Shown here: one piece after another, positions 19,541-31,838 of the stretch
Numbering within the stretch: the stretch's first letter is position 1
Layout: each line of letters opens with the position of its first letter
Assembly (NCBI GenBank): GCA_954871525.1
Contig: OX940869.1
Coordinates: 19,992,001-20,056,000 of the forward strand
Reading direction: 5' to 3'
DNA: 64,000 nucleotides
From: Parietaria judaica
Taxonomy: Eukaryota > Streptophyta > Magnoliopsida > Rosales > Urticaceae
Made by a program: the position numbers and the translations under genes
Notes under the pieces: model-generated
What the model saw: only the letters and a program-made list of their open reading frames with translations
Told to the model about the DNA's origin: nothing
The model's database searches: none

Positions 19541-21353
19541 CCACACTAATGAAGGTCTAGCAACTCAAATTTCATGAAGAACGCATCGTATTTGCTCTCG
19601 TAAGAAAACCAATTTTAACATTTTTCGGTAATGATTTTAACTCGTTAACGGCTTGATATAGAAAGTACGAGGTAGTGCTTTACTATTTAGGGATTAAAAT
19701 AAGTAAATGTGATACAATTACACATTATTAAGCATTTTGAAATTCATTTTTTGTTTAAAATATAGTTTAATTAGGGTTCTGCCGCGTAAAATGGTAAAAA
19801 GACTCAGTTTTTTTTTGGAGCACGTATCAATTGTTGAAAACTGGGTTTTAAGAGAGCTCCAGTAAGTTTTAATGCCAAAACTAACCCAATATATAATAGT
19901 ACCACCCTAATTAAGGTCTAGCAACTCAAATTTCATGAAGAACGCATCGTATTTGCTCTCGTAAGAAAACTAATTTTAACACTTTTCGGTAATGATTTTA
20001 ACTCGTTAACGGTTTGATATAGAAAGTACGAGATAGTGCTTCGCTATTTAGGGATTAAAATAAGTAAATGTGATACAATTACACATTATTAAGCATTTTG
20101 AAATTCATTTTTTGTTTAAAATATCGTTTAATTAGGGTTCTTTAATGTAAAATGGGAAAAAGACTCAGTTTTTTTTTTTTGGAGCACGTATTAATTGTTG
20201 AAAACTGGGTTTTAGGAGAGCTCCAGTAAGTTTTAATGCCAAAACTAACCCAATATATAATAATACCACACTAATGAAGGTCTAGCAACTCAAATTTCAT
20301 GAAGAACGCATCGTATTTGCTCTCGTAAGAAAACCAATTTTAACACTTTACGGTAATGATTTTAACTCGTTAACGGCTTGATATAGAAAGTACGAGGTAG
20401 TGCTTTGCTATTTAGGGATTAAAATAAGTAAATGTGATACAATTACACATTATTAAGCATTTTGAAATTCATTTTTTGCTTAAAATATAGTTTTATTAGG
20501 GTTCTGCCGCGTAAAATGGTAAAAAGACTCAGTTTTTTTTTGGAGCACGTATCAATTGTTAAAAACTGGGTTTTAAGAGAGCTCCAGTAAGTTTTAATGC
20601 CAAAACTAACCCAATATATAATAATACCACCCTAATTAAGGTCTAGCAACTCAAATTTCATGAAGAACGCATCGTATTTGCTCTCGTAAGAAATCCAATT
20701 TTAACACTTTTCGGTAATGATTTTAACTCGTTAACGGTTTGATATAGAAAGTACGAGATAGTGCTTCGCTATTTAGGGATTAAAATAAGTAAATGTGATA
20801 CAATTACACATTATTAAGCATTTTGAAATTCATTTTTTGTTTAAAATATCGTTTAATTAGGGTTCTTTAATGTAAAATGGGAAAAAGACTCAGTTTTTTT
20901 TTTTTTTGGAGCACGTATTAATTGTTGAAAACTGGGTTTTAAGAGAGCTCCAGTAAGTTTTAATGCCAAAACTAACCCAATATATAATAATACCACCCTA
21001 ATGAAGGTCTAGCAACTTAAATTTCATGAAGAACGCATCGTATTTGCTCTTGTAAGAAAACCAATTTTAACACTTTTCGATAAATATTTTAACCCGTTAA
21101 CGGCTTCATATAGAAACTACGAGATAGTGCTTCGCTATTTAGGGATTAAAATAAGTAAATGTGATACAATTACACATTATTAAGCATTTTGAAATTCAAT
21201 TTTTGTTTAAAATATCGTTTAATTAGGGTTCTTTAATGTAAAATGGGAAAAAGACTCAGTTTTTTTTTGGAGCACGTATTAATTGTTGAAAACTGGGTTT
21301 TAAGAGAGCTCCAGTAAGTTTTAATGCCAAAAATAACCCAATATATAATAATA
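19541..21353. repeat. Mixed pentamer A-D-B-C/D-E/G
   Basis: Monomers start at 19541, 19902, 20266, 20627 and 20993. The fourth combines C-type GAAATCC and CGGTTTGATA with D-type CATTATTAAG, AATATCG and an extended T tract of 14 (366 bp, joint longest). The fifth begins E-like (TCTTGTAAG), then has the G-type run from TTTTCGATAAA to GAAACTACGAG, then an E-type 3' half. Two mosaic monomers in a row mark this as a recombination-rich junction. Confidence 0.82.
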
Positions 21354-23165
21354 CCACACTAATGAAGGTCTAGCAACTCAAATTTCATGAAGAACACATC
21401 GTATTTGCTCTCGTAAGAAAACCAATTTTAACATTTTTCGGTAATGATTTTAACTCGTTAACGGCTTGATATAGAAAGTACGAGGTAGTGCTTTACTATT
21501 TAGGGATTAAAATAAGTAAATGTGATACAATTACACATTATTAAGCATTTTGAAATTCATTTTTTGTTTAAAATATAGTTTAATTAGGGTTCTGCCGCGT
21601 AAAATGGTAAAAAGACTCAGTTTTTTTTTTGGAGCACGTATCAATTGTTGAAAACTGGGTTTTAAGAGAGCTCCAGTAAGTTTTAATGACAAAACTAACC
21701 CAATATATAATAGTACCACCCTAATTAAGGTCTAGCAACTCAAATTTCATGAAGAACGCATCGTATTTGCTCTCGTAAGAAATCCAATTTTAACACTTTT
21801 CGGTAATGATTTTAACTCGTTAACGGCTTGATATAGAAAGTACGAGATAGTGCTTCGCTATTTAGGGATTAAAATAAGTAAATGTGATACAATTACACAT
21901 TATTAAGCATTTTGAAATTCATTTTTTGTTTAAAATATCGTTTAATTAGGGTTCTTTAATGTAAAATGGGAAAAAGACTCAGTTTTTTTTTTTTTTGGAG
22001 CACGTATTAATTGTTGAAAACTGGGTTTTAAGAGAGCTCCAGTAAGTTTTAATGCCAAAACTAACCCAATATATAATAATACCACCCTAATGAAGGTCTA
22101 GCAACTTAAATTTCATGAAGAACGCATCGTATTTGCTCTTGTAAGAAAACCAATTTTAACACTTTTCGGTAATGATTTTAACTCGTTAACGGCTTGATAT
22201 AGAAAGTACGAGATAGTGCTTCGCTATTTAGGGATTAAAATAAGTAAATGTGATACAATTACACATTATTAAGCATTTTGAAATTCAATTTTTGTTTAAA
22301 ATATCGTTTAATTAGGGTTCTTTAATGTAAAATGGGAAAAAGACTCAGTTTTTTTTTGGAGCACGTATTAATTGTTGAAAACTGGGTTTTAAGAGAGCTC
22401 CAGTAAGTTTTAATGCCAAAAATAACCCAATATATAATAATACCACACTAATGAAGGTCTAGCAACTCAAATTTCATGAAGAACACATCGTATTTGCTCT
22501 CGTAAGAAAACCAATTTTAACATTTTTCGGTAATGATTTTAACTCGTTAACGGCTTGATATAGAAAGTACGAGGTAGTGCTTTACTATTTAGGGATTAAA
22601 ATAAGTAAATGTGATACAATTACACATTATTAAGCATTTTGAAATTCATTTTTTGTTTAAAATATAGTTTAATTAGGGTTCTGCCGCGTAAAATGGTAAA
22701 AAGACTCAGTTTTTTTTTTGGAGCACGTATCAATTGTTGAAAACTGGGTTTTAAGAGAGCTCCAGTAAGTTTTAATGACAAAACTAACCCAATATATAAT
22801 AGTACCACCCTAATTAAGGTCTAGCAACTCAAATTTCATGAAGAACGCATCGTATTTGCTCTCGTAAGAAATCCAATTTTAACACTTTTCGGTAATGATT
22901 TTAACTCGTTAACGGCTTGATATAGAAAGTACGAGATAGTGCTTCGCTATTTAGGGATTAAAATAAGTAAATGTGATACAATTACACATTATTAAGCATT
23001 TTGAAATTCATTTTTTGTTTAAAATATCGTTTAATTAGGGTTCTTTAATGTAAAATGGGAAAAAGACTCAGTTTTTTTTTGGAGCACGTATTAATTGTTG
23101 AAAACTGGGTTTTAAGAGAGCTCCAGTATGTTTTAATGCCAAAACTAACCCAATATATAATAATA
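21354..23165. repeat. Tandem duplication of A-F/D-E trimer, second copy truncated
   Basis: Copy 1 is 21354-22442 (A, F with T tract 14, E; 1089 bp). Copy 2 starts at 22443 with A, followed by F at 22805, and then changes to B at 23166. Both A slots share the private changes AAGAACACATCG (near 21392 and 22481) and TTTTAATGACAAAAC (near 21684 and 22773), found nowhere else in the window. F at 22805 has a T tract of 9 instead of 14 and CCAGTATGTTTT near 23123. Confidence 0.88.
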
Positions 23166-24974
23166 CCACACTAATGAAGGTCTAGCAACTCAAATTTCAT
23201 GAAGAACGCATCGTATTTGCTCTCGTAAGAAAACCAATTTTAACACTTTACGGTAATGATTTTAACTCGTTACCGGCTTGATATAGAAAGTACGAGGTAG
23301 TGCTTTGCTATTTAGGGATTAAAATAAGTAAATGTGATACAATTACACATTATTAAGCATTTTGAAATTCATTTTTTGCTTAAAATATAGTTTTATTAGG
23401 GTTCTGCCGCGTAAAATGGTAAAAAGACTCAGTTTTTTTTTGGAGCACGTATCAATTGTTAAAAACTGGGTTTTAAGAGAGCTCCAGTAAGTTTTAATGC
23501 CAAAACTAACCCAATATATAATAATACCACCCTAATTAAGGTCTAGCAACTCAAATTTCATGAAGAACGCATCGTATTTGCTCTCGTAAGAAATCCAATT
23601 TTAACACTTTTCGGTAATGATTTTAACTCGTTAACGGTTTGATATAGAAAGTACGAGATAGTGCTTCGCTATTTAGGGATTAAAATAAGTAACTGTGATA
23701 CAATTACACATTTTTAAGCATTTTGAAATTCATTTTTTGTTTAAAATATTGTTTAATTAGGGTTCTTTAATGTAAAATGGGAAAAAGACTCAGTTTTTTT
23801 TTTGGAGAACGTATTAATTGTTGAAAACTGGGTTTTAAGAGAGCTCCGGTAAGTTTTAATGCCAAAACTACCCCAATATATAATAATACCACCCTAATGA
23901 AGGTCTAGCAACTCAAATTTCATGAAGAACGCATCGTATTTGCTCTCGTAAGAAAACTAATTTTAACACTTTTCGGTAATGATTTTAACTCGTTAACGGT
24001 TTGATATAGAAAGTACGAGATAGTGCTTCGCTATTTAGGGATTAAAATAAGTAAATGTGATACAATTACACATTATTAAGCATTTTGAAATTCATTTTTT
24101 GTTTAAAATATCGTTTAATTAGGGTTCTTTAATGTAAAATGGGAAAAAGACTCAGTTTTTTTTTGGAGCACGTATTAATTGTTGAAAACTGGGTTTTAAG
24201 AGAGCTCCAGTAAGTTTTAATGCCAAAAATAACCCAATATATAATAATACCACACTAATGAAGGTCTAGCAACTCAAATTTCATGATGAACGCATCGTAT
24301 TTGCTCTCGTAAGAAAACCAATTTTAACATTTTTCGGTAATGATTTTAACTAGTTAACGGCTTGATATAGAAAGTACGAGGTAGTGCTTTGCTATTTAGG
24401 GATTAAAATAAGTAAATGTGATACAATTACACATTATTAAGCATTTTGAAATTCATTTTTTGTTTAAAATATAGTTTAATTAGGGTTCTGCCGCGTAAAA
24501 TGGTAAAAAGACTTAGTTTTTTTTTTGGAGCACGTATCAATTGTTGAAAACTGGGTTTTAAGAGAGCTCCAGTAAGTTTTAATGCCAAAACTAACCCAAT
24601 ATATAATAATACCACCCTAATTAAGGTCTAGCAACTCAAATTTCATGAAGAACGCATCGTATTTGCTCTCGTAAGAAATCCAATTTTAACACTTTTCGGT
24701 AATGATTTTAACTCGTTAACGGCTTGATATAGAAAGTACGAGATAGTGCTTCGCTATTTAGGGATTAAAATAAGTAAATGTGATACAATTACACATTATT
24801 AAGCATTTTGAAATTCATTTTTTGTTTAAAATATCGTTTAATTAGGGTTCTTTAATGTAAAATGGGAAAAAGACTCAGTTTTTTTTTTTGGAGCACGTAT
24901 TAATTGTTGAAAACTGGGTTTTAAGAGAGCTCCAGTAAGTTTTAATGCCAAAAATAACCCAATATATAATAATA
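23166..24974. repeat. B-C-D then A-F segment
   Basis: Monomers start at 23166 (B, with TTACCGGC in place of TTAACGGC), 23527 (C with GTAACTGTG), 23889 (D, T tract 9 and AAAATAACCC ending), 24250 (A with ACTAGTTAACGG and TCATGATGAACG) and 24612 (F). The A-F pair is followed by A'-F'-B'-C at 24975. The stretch 24250-26419 therefore reproduces the first six slots of the octamer at 5785 and 15202. Confidence 0.85.
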
Positions 24975-27900
24975 CCACACTAATGAAGTTCTAGCAACTC
25001 AAATTTCATGAAGAACGCATCGTATTTGCTCTCGTAAGAAAACCAATTTTAACACTTTTCGGTAATGATTTTAACTCGTTAACGGCTTGATATAGAAAGT
25101 ACGAGGTAGTGGTTTGCTATTTAGGGATTAAAATAAGTAAATGTGATACAATTACACATTATTAAGCATTTTGAAATTCATTTTTTGTTTAAAATATAGT
25201 TTAATTAGGGTTCTGCCGCGTAAAATGGTAAAAAGACTCAGTTTTTTTTTTGGAGCACGTATCAATTGTTGAAAACTGGGTTTTAAGAGAGCTCCAGTAA
25301 GTTTTAATGCCAAAACTAACCCGATATATAATAATACCACCCTAATTAAGGTCTAGCAACTCAAATTTCATGAAGAACGCATCATATTTGCTCTCGTAAG
25401 AAATCCAATTTTAACACTTTTCGGTAATGATTTTAACTCGTTAACGGCTTGGTATAGAAAGTACGAGATAGTGCTTCGCTATTTAGGGATTAAAATAAGT
25501 AAATGTGATACAATTAAACATTATTAAGCATTTTGAAATTCATTTTTTGTTTAAAATATCGTTTAATTAGGGTTCTTTAATGTAAAATGGGAAAAAGACT
25601 CAGTTTTTTTTTGGAGCACGTATTAATTGTTGAAAACTGGGTTTTAAGAGAGCTCCAGTAAGTTTTAATGCCAAAACTAACCCAATATATAATAATACCA
25701 CACTAATGAAGGTCTAGCAACTCAAATTTCATGAAGAACGCATCGTATTTGCTCTCGTAAGAAAACCAATTTTAACACTTTACGGTAATGATTTTAACTC
25801 GTTAACGGCTTGATATAGAAAGTACGAGGTAGTGCTTTGCTATTTAGGGATTAAAATAAGTAAATGTGATACAATTACACCTTATTAAGCATTTTGAAAT
25901 TCATTTTTTGCTTAAAATATAGTTTTATTAGGGTTCTGCCGCGTAAAATGGTAAAAAGACTCAGTTTTTTTTTGGAGCACGTATCATATGTTAAAAACTG
26001 GGTTTTAAGAAAGCTCCAGTAAGTTTTAATGCCAAAACTAACCCAATATATAATAATACCACCCTAATTAAGGTCTAGCAACTCAAATTTCATGAAGAAC
26101 GCATCGTATTTGCTCTCGTAAGAAATCCAATTTTAACACTTTTCGGTAATGATTTTAACTCGTTAACGGTTTGAAATAGAAAGTACGAGATAGTGCTTCG
26201 CTATTTAGGGATTAAAATAAGTAACTGTGATACAATTACACATTTTTAAGCATTTTGAAATTCATTTTTTGTTTAAAATATTGTTTAATTAGGGTTCTTT
26301 AATGTAAAATGGGAAAAATACTAAGTTTTTTTTTGGAGAACGTATTAATTGTTGAAAACTGGGTTTTAAGAGAGCTCCGGTAAGTTTTAATGCCAAAACT
26401 ACCCCAATATATAATAATACCACCCTAATGAAGGTCTAGCAACTCAAATTTCATGAAGAACGCATCGTATTTGCTCTCGTAAGAAAACTAATTTTAACAC
26501 TTTTCGGTAATGATTTTAACTCGTTAACGGTTTGATATAGAAAGTACGAGATAGTGCTTCGCTATTTAGGGATTAAAATAAGTAAATGTGATACAATTAC
26601 ACATTATTAAGCATTTTGAAATTCATTTTTTGTTTAAAATATCGTTTAATTAGGGTTCTTTAATGTAAAATGGGAAAAAGACTCAGTTTTTTTTTGGAGA
26701 ACGTATTAATTGTTGAAAACTGGGTTTTAAGAGAGCTCCGGTAAGTTTTAATGCCAAAACTACCCCAATATAAAATAATACCACCCTAATGAAGTTCTAG
26801 CAACTCAAATTTCATGAAGAACGCATCGTATTTGCTCTCGTAAGAAAACCAATTTTAACACTTTTCGGTAATGATTTTAACTCGTTAACGGCTTGATATA
26901 GAAAGTACGAGGTAGTGGTTTGCTATTTAGGGATTAAAATAAGTAAATGTGATACAATTACACATTATTAAGCATTTTGAAATTCATTTTTTGTTTAAAA
27001 TATAGTTTAATTAGGGTTCTGCCGCGTAAAATGGTAAAAAGACTCAGTTTTTTTTTTGGAGCACGTATCAATTGTTGAAAACTGGGTTTTAAGAGAGCTC
27101 CAGTAAGTTTTAATGCCAAAACTAACCCGATATATAATAATACCACCCTAATTAAGGTCTAGCAACTCAAATTTCATGAAGAACGCATCGTATTTGCTCT
27201 CGTAAGAAATCCAATTTTAACACTTTTCGGTAATGATTTTAACTCGTTAACGGCTTGGTATAGAAAGTACGAGATAGTGCTTCGCTATTTAGGGATTAAA
27301 ATAAGTAAATGTGATACAATTAAACATTATTAAGCATTTTGAAATTCATTTTTTGTTTAAAATATCGTTTAATTAGGGTTCTTTAATGTAAAATGGGAAA
27401 AAGACTCAGTTTTTTTTTGGAGCACGTATTAATTGTTGAAAACTGGGTTTTAAGAGAGCTCCAGTAAGTTTTAATGCCAAAACTAACCCAATATATAATA
27501 ATACCACACTAATGAAGGTCTAGCAACTCAAATTTCATGAAGAACGCATCGTATTTGCTCTCGTAAGAAAACCAATTTTAACACTTTACGGTAATGATTT
27601 TAACTCGTTAACGGCTTGATATAGAAAGTACGAGGTAGTGCTTTGCTATTTAGGGATTAAAATAAGTAAATGTGATACAATTACACCTTATTAAGCATTT
27701 TGAAATTCATTTTTTGCTTAAAATATAGTTTTATTAGGGTTCTGCCGCGTAAAATGGTAAAAAGACTCAGTTTTTTTTTGGAGCACGTATCATATGTTAA
27801 AAACTGGGTTTTAAGAAAGCTCCAGTAAGTTTTAATGCCAAAACTAACCCAATATATAATAATACCACCCTAATTAAGGTCTAGCAACTCAAATTTCATG

Positions 27901-28586
27901 AAGAACGCATCGTATTTGCTCTCGTAAGAAATCCAATTTTAACACTTTTCGGTAATGATTTTAACTCGTTAACGGTTTGAAATAGAAAGTACGAGATAGT
28001 GCTTCGCTATTTAGGGATTAAAATAAGTAACTGTGATACAATTACACATTTTTAAGCATTTTGAAATTCATTTTTTGTTTAAAATATTGTTTAATTAGGG
28101 TTCTTTAATGTAAAATGGGAAAAATACTAAGTTTTTTTTTGGAGAACGTATTAATTGTTGAAAACTGGGTTTTAAGAGAGCTCCGGTAAGTTTTAATGCC
28201 AAAACTACCCCAATATATAATAATACCACCCTAATGAAGGTCTAGCAACTCAAATTTCATGAAGAACGCATCGTATTTGCTCTCGTAAGAAAACTAATTT
28301 TAACACTTTTCGGTAATGATTTTAACTCGTTAACGGTTTGATATAGAAAGTACGAGATAGTGCTTCGCTATTTAGGGATTAAAATAAGTAAATGTGATAC
28401 AATTACACATTATTAAGCATTTTGAAATTCATTTTTTGTTTAAAATATCGTTTAATTAGGGTTCTTTAATGTAAAATGGGAAAAAGACTCAGTTTTTTTT
28501 TGGAGCACGTATTAATTGTTGAAAACTGGGTTTTAAGAGAGCTCCAGTAAGTTTTAATGCCAAAAATAACCCAATATATAATAATA
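24975..28586. repeat. HOR: pentamer A'-F'-B'-C-D, two tandem copies (1806 bp each)
   Basis: Copies are 24975-26780 and 26781-28586. Private markers repeat at 1806-bp spacing: CAATTAAACATT in F' (near 25512 and 27319), TTACACCTTATT in B' (near 25876 and 27682), TTTGAAATAG and AAAATACTAAG in C (near 26171/26326 and 27977/28132). Some of these occur nowhere else. The junction monomer at 26420 is chimeric, and the second copy opens CCACCCTAATGAAGTTC instead of CCACACTAATGAAGTTC. Confidence 0.92.
26420..26780. repeat. Chimeric D/C monomer at the duplication junction
   Basis: The first part is D type (GAAAACTAATT, CGGTTTGATA, AATATCG at about 26641). The end is C type (GGAGAACG at about 26697, CTCCGGTAAG, AACTACCCCAA), plus a private AATATAAAATAATACC. 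The switch lies between the AATATCG and GGAGAACG sites. Its counterpart at 28226 stays D-like after that point, with GGAGCACG and AAAATAACCC. The chimera sits exactly where the two 1806-bp copies meet. Confidence 0.85.
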
Positions 28587-31114
28587 CCACACTAATGAAG
28601 GTCTAGCAACTCAAATTTCATGAAGAACGCATCGTATTTGCTCTCGTAAGAAAACCAATTTTAACATTTTTCGGTAATGATTTTAACTAGTTAACGGCTT
28701 GATATAGAAAGTACGAGGTAGTGCTTTGCTATTTAGGGATTAAAATAAGTAAATGTGATACAATTACACATTATTAAGCATTTTGAAATTCATTTTTTGT
28801 TTAAAATATAGTTTAATTAGGGTTCTGCCGCGTAAAATGGTAAAAAGACTCAGTTTTTTTTTGGAGCACGTATCAATTGTTGAAAACTGGGTTTTAAGAG
28901 AGCTCCAGTAAGTTTTAATGCCAAAACTAACCCAATATATAATAATACCACCCTAATTAAGGTCTAGCAACTCAAATTTCATGAAGAACGCATCGTATTT
29001 GCTCTTGTAAGAAAACCAATTTTAACACTTTTCGGTAATGATTTTAACTCGTTAACGGCTTGATATAGAAAGTACGAGATAGTGCTTCGCTATTTAGGGA
29101 TTAAAATAAGTAAATGTGATACAATTACACATTATTAAGCATTTTGAAATTCAATTTTTGTTTAAAATATCGTTTAATTAGGGTTCTTTAATGTAAAATG
29201 GGAGAAAGACTCAGTTTTTTTTTGGAGCACGTATTAATTGTTGAAAACTGGGTTTTAAGAGAGCTCCAGTAAGTTTTAATGCCAAAAATAACCCAATATA
29301 TAATAATACCACACTAATGAAGGTCTAGCAACTCAAGTTTCATGAAGAACGCATCGTATTTGCTCTCGTAAGAAAACCAATTTTAACATTTTTCGGTAAT
29401 GATTTTAACTCGTTAACGGCTTGATATAGAAAGTACGAGGTAGTGCTTTACTATTTAGGGATTAAAATAAGTAAATGTGATACAATTACACATTATTAAG
29501 CATTTTGAAATTCATTTTTTGTTTAAAATATAGTTTAATTAGGGTTCTGCCGCGTAAAATGGTAAAAAGACTCAGTTTTTTTTTTGGAGCACGTATCAAT
29601 TGTTGAAAACTGGGTTTTAAGAGAGCTCCAGTAAGTTTTAATGCCAAAACTAACCCAATATATAATAGTACCACTCTAATTAAGGTCTAGCAACTCAAAT
29701 TTCATGAAGAACGCATCGTATTTGCTCTCGTAAGAAATCCAATTTTAACACTTTTCGGTAATGATTTTAACTCGTTAACGGCTTGATATAGAAAGTACGA
29801 GATAGTGCTTCGCTATTTAGGGATTAAAATAAGTAAATGTGATACAATTACACATTATTAAGCATTTTGAAATTCATTTTTTGTTTAAAATATCGTTTAA
29901 TTAGGGTTCTTTAATGTAAAATGGGAAAAAGACTCAGTTTTTTTTTGGAGCACGTATTAATTGTTGAAAACTGGGTTTTAAGAGAGCTCCAGTAAGTTTT
30001 AATGCCAAAACTAACCCAATATATAATAATACCACACTAATGAAGGTCTAGCAACTCAAATTTCATGAAGAACGCATCGTATTTGCTCTCGTAAGAAAAC
30101 CAATTTTAACACTTTACGGTAATGATTTTAACTCGTTAACGGCTTGATATAGAAAGTACGAGGTAGTGCTTTGCTATTTAGGGATTAAAATAAGTAAATG
30201 TGATACAATTACACATTATTAAGCATTTTGAAATTCATTTTTTGCTTAAAATATAGTTTTATTAGGGTTCTGCCGCGTAAAATGGTAAAAAGACTCAGTT
30301 TTTTTTTGGAGCACGTATGAATTGTTAAAAACTGGGTTTTAAGAGAGCTCCAGTAAGTTTTAATGCCAAAACTAACCCAATATATAATAATACCACCCTA
30401 ATTAAGGTCTAGCAACTCAAATTTCATGAAGAACGCATCGTATTTGCTCTCGTAAGAAATCCAATTTTAACACTTTTCGGTAATGATTTTAACTCGTTAA
30501 CGGTTTGATATAGAAAGTACGAGATAGTGCTTCGCTATTTAGGGATTAAAATAAGTAAATGTGATACAATTACACATTTTTAAGCATTTTGAAATTCATT
30601 TTTTGTTTAAAATATTGTTTAATTAGGGTTCTTTAATGTAAAATGGGAAAAAGACTCAGTTTTTTTTTGGAGAACGTATTAATTGTTGAAAACTGGGTTT
30701 TAAGAGAGCTCCGGTAAGTTTTAATGCCAAAACTACCCCAATATATAATAATACCACCCTAATGAAGGTCTAGCAACTCAAATTTCATGAAGAACGCATC
30801 GTATTTGCTCTTGTAAGAAAACCAATTTTAACACTTTTCGGTAATGATTTTAACTCGTTAACGGCTTGATATAGAAAGTACGAGATAGTGCTTCGCTATT
30901 TAGGGATTAAAATAAGTAAATGTGATACAATTACACATTATTAAGCATTTTGAAATTCAATTTTTGTTTAAAATATCGTTTAATTAGGGTTCTTTAATGT
31001 AAAATGGGAGAAAGACTCAGTTTTTTTTTGGAGCACGTATTAATTGTTGAAAACTGGGTTTTAAGAGAGCTCCAGTAAGTTTTAATGCCAAAAATAACCC
31101 AATATATAATAATA
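28587..31114. repeat. A-E dimer then A-F-B-C-E pentamer
   Basis: Monomers start at 28587 (A, ACTAGTTAAC), 28948 (E starting CCACCCTAATTAAGG), 29309 (A with CTCAAGTTTC), 29671 (F, CCACTCTAATT), 30032 (B, with CGTATGAATTG), 30393 (C) and 30754 (E). The E monomers at 28948, 30754 and 31478 share ATGGGAGAAAGAC, unlike the usual ATGGGAAAAAGAC. This pentamer equals the hexamer at 31839 without its D slot. Confidence 0.85.
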
Positions 31115-31838
31115 CCACACTAATGAAGGTCTAGCAACTCAAATTTCATGAAGAACGCATCGTATTTGCTCTCGTAAGAAAACCAATTTTAACACTTTAC
31201 GGTAATGATTTTAACTCGTTAACGGCTTGATATAGAAAGTACGAGGTAGTGCTTTGCTATTTAGGGATTAAAATAAGTAAATGTGATACAATTACACATT
31301 ATTAAGCATTTTGAAATTCATTTTTTGCTTAAAATATAGTTTTATTAGGGTTCTGCCGCGTAAAATGGGAAAAAGACTCAGTTTTTTTTTTTGGAGCACG
31401 TATTAATTGTTGAAAACTGGGTTTTAAGAGAGCTCCAGTAAGTTTTAATGCCAAAACTAACCCAATATATAATAATACCACCCTAATGAAGGTCTAGCAA
31501 CTCAAATTTCATGAAGAACGCATCGTATTTGCTCTTGTAAGAAAACCAATTTTAACACTTTTCGGTAATGATTTTAACTCGTTAACGGCTTGATATAGAA
31601 AGTACGAGATAGTGCTTCGCTATTTAGGGATTAAAATAAGTAAATGTGATACAATTACACATTATTAAGCATTTTGAAATTCAATTTTTGTTTAAAATAT
31701 CGTTTAATTAGGGTTCTTTAATGTAAAATGGGAGAAAGACTCAGTTTTTTTTTGGAGCACGTATTAATTGTTGAAAACTGGGTTTTAAGAGAGCTCCAGT
31801 AAGTTTTAATGCCAAAAATAACCCAATATATAATAATA
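31115..31838. repeat. P/Q chimeric monomer plus E
   Basis: Monomer 31115-31477 (363 bp) is B type up to TCTGCCGCG at 31352-31360, then D type from ATGGGAAAAAGAC onward (T tract 11, CGTATTAATTG). The two halves meet in TAAAATGG, which both classes share, so the crossover lies within about 31361-31368. The following E monomer (31478) has the same GGGAGAAAG as the E at 30754. Confidence 0.88.
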
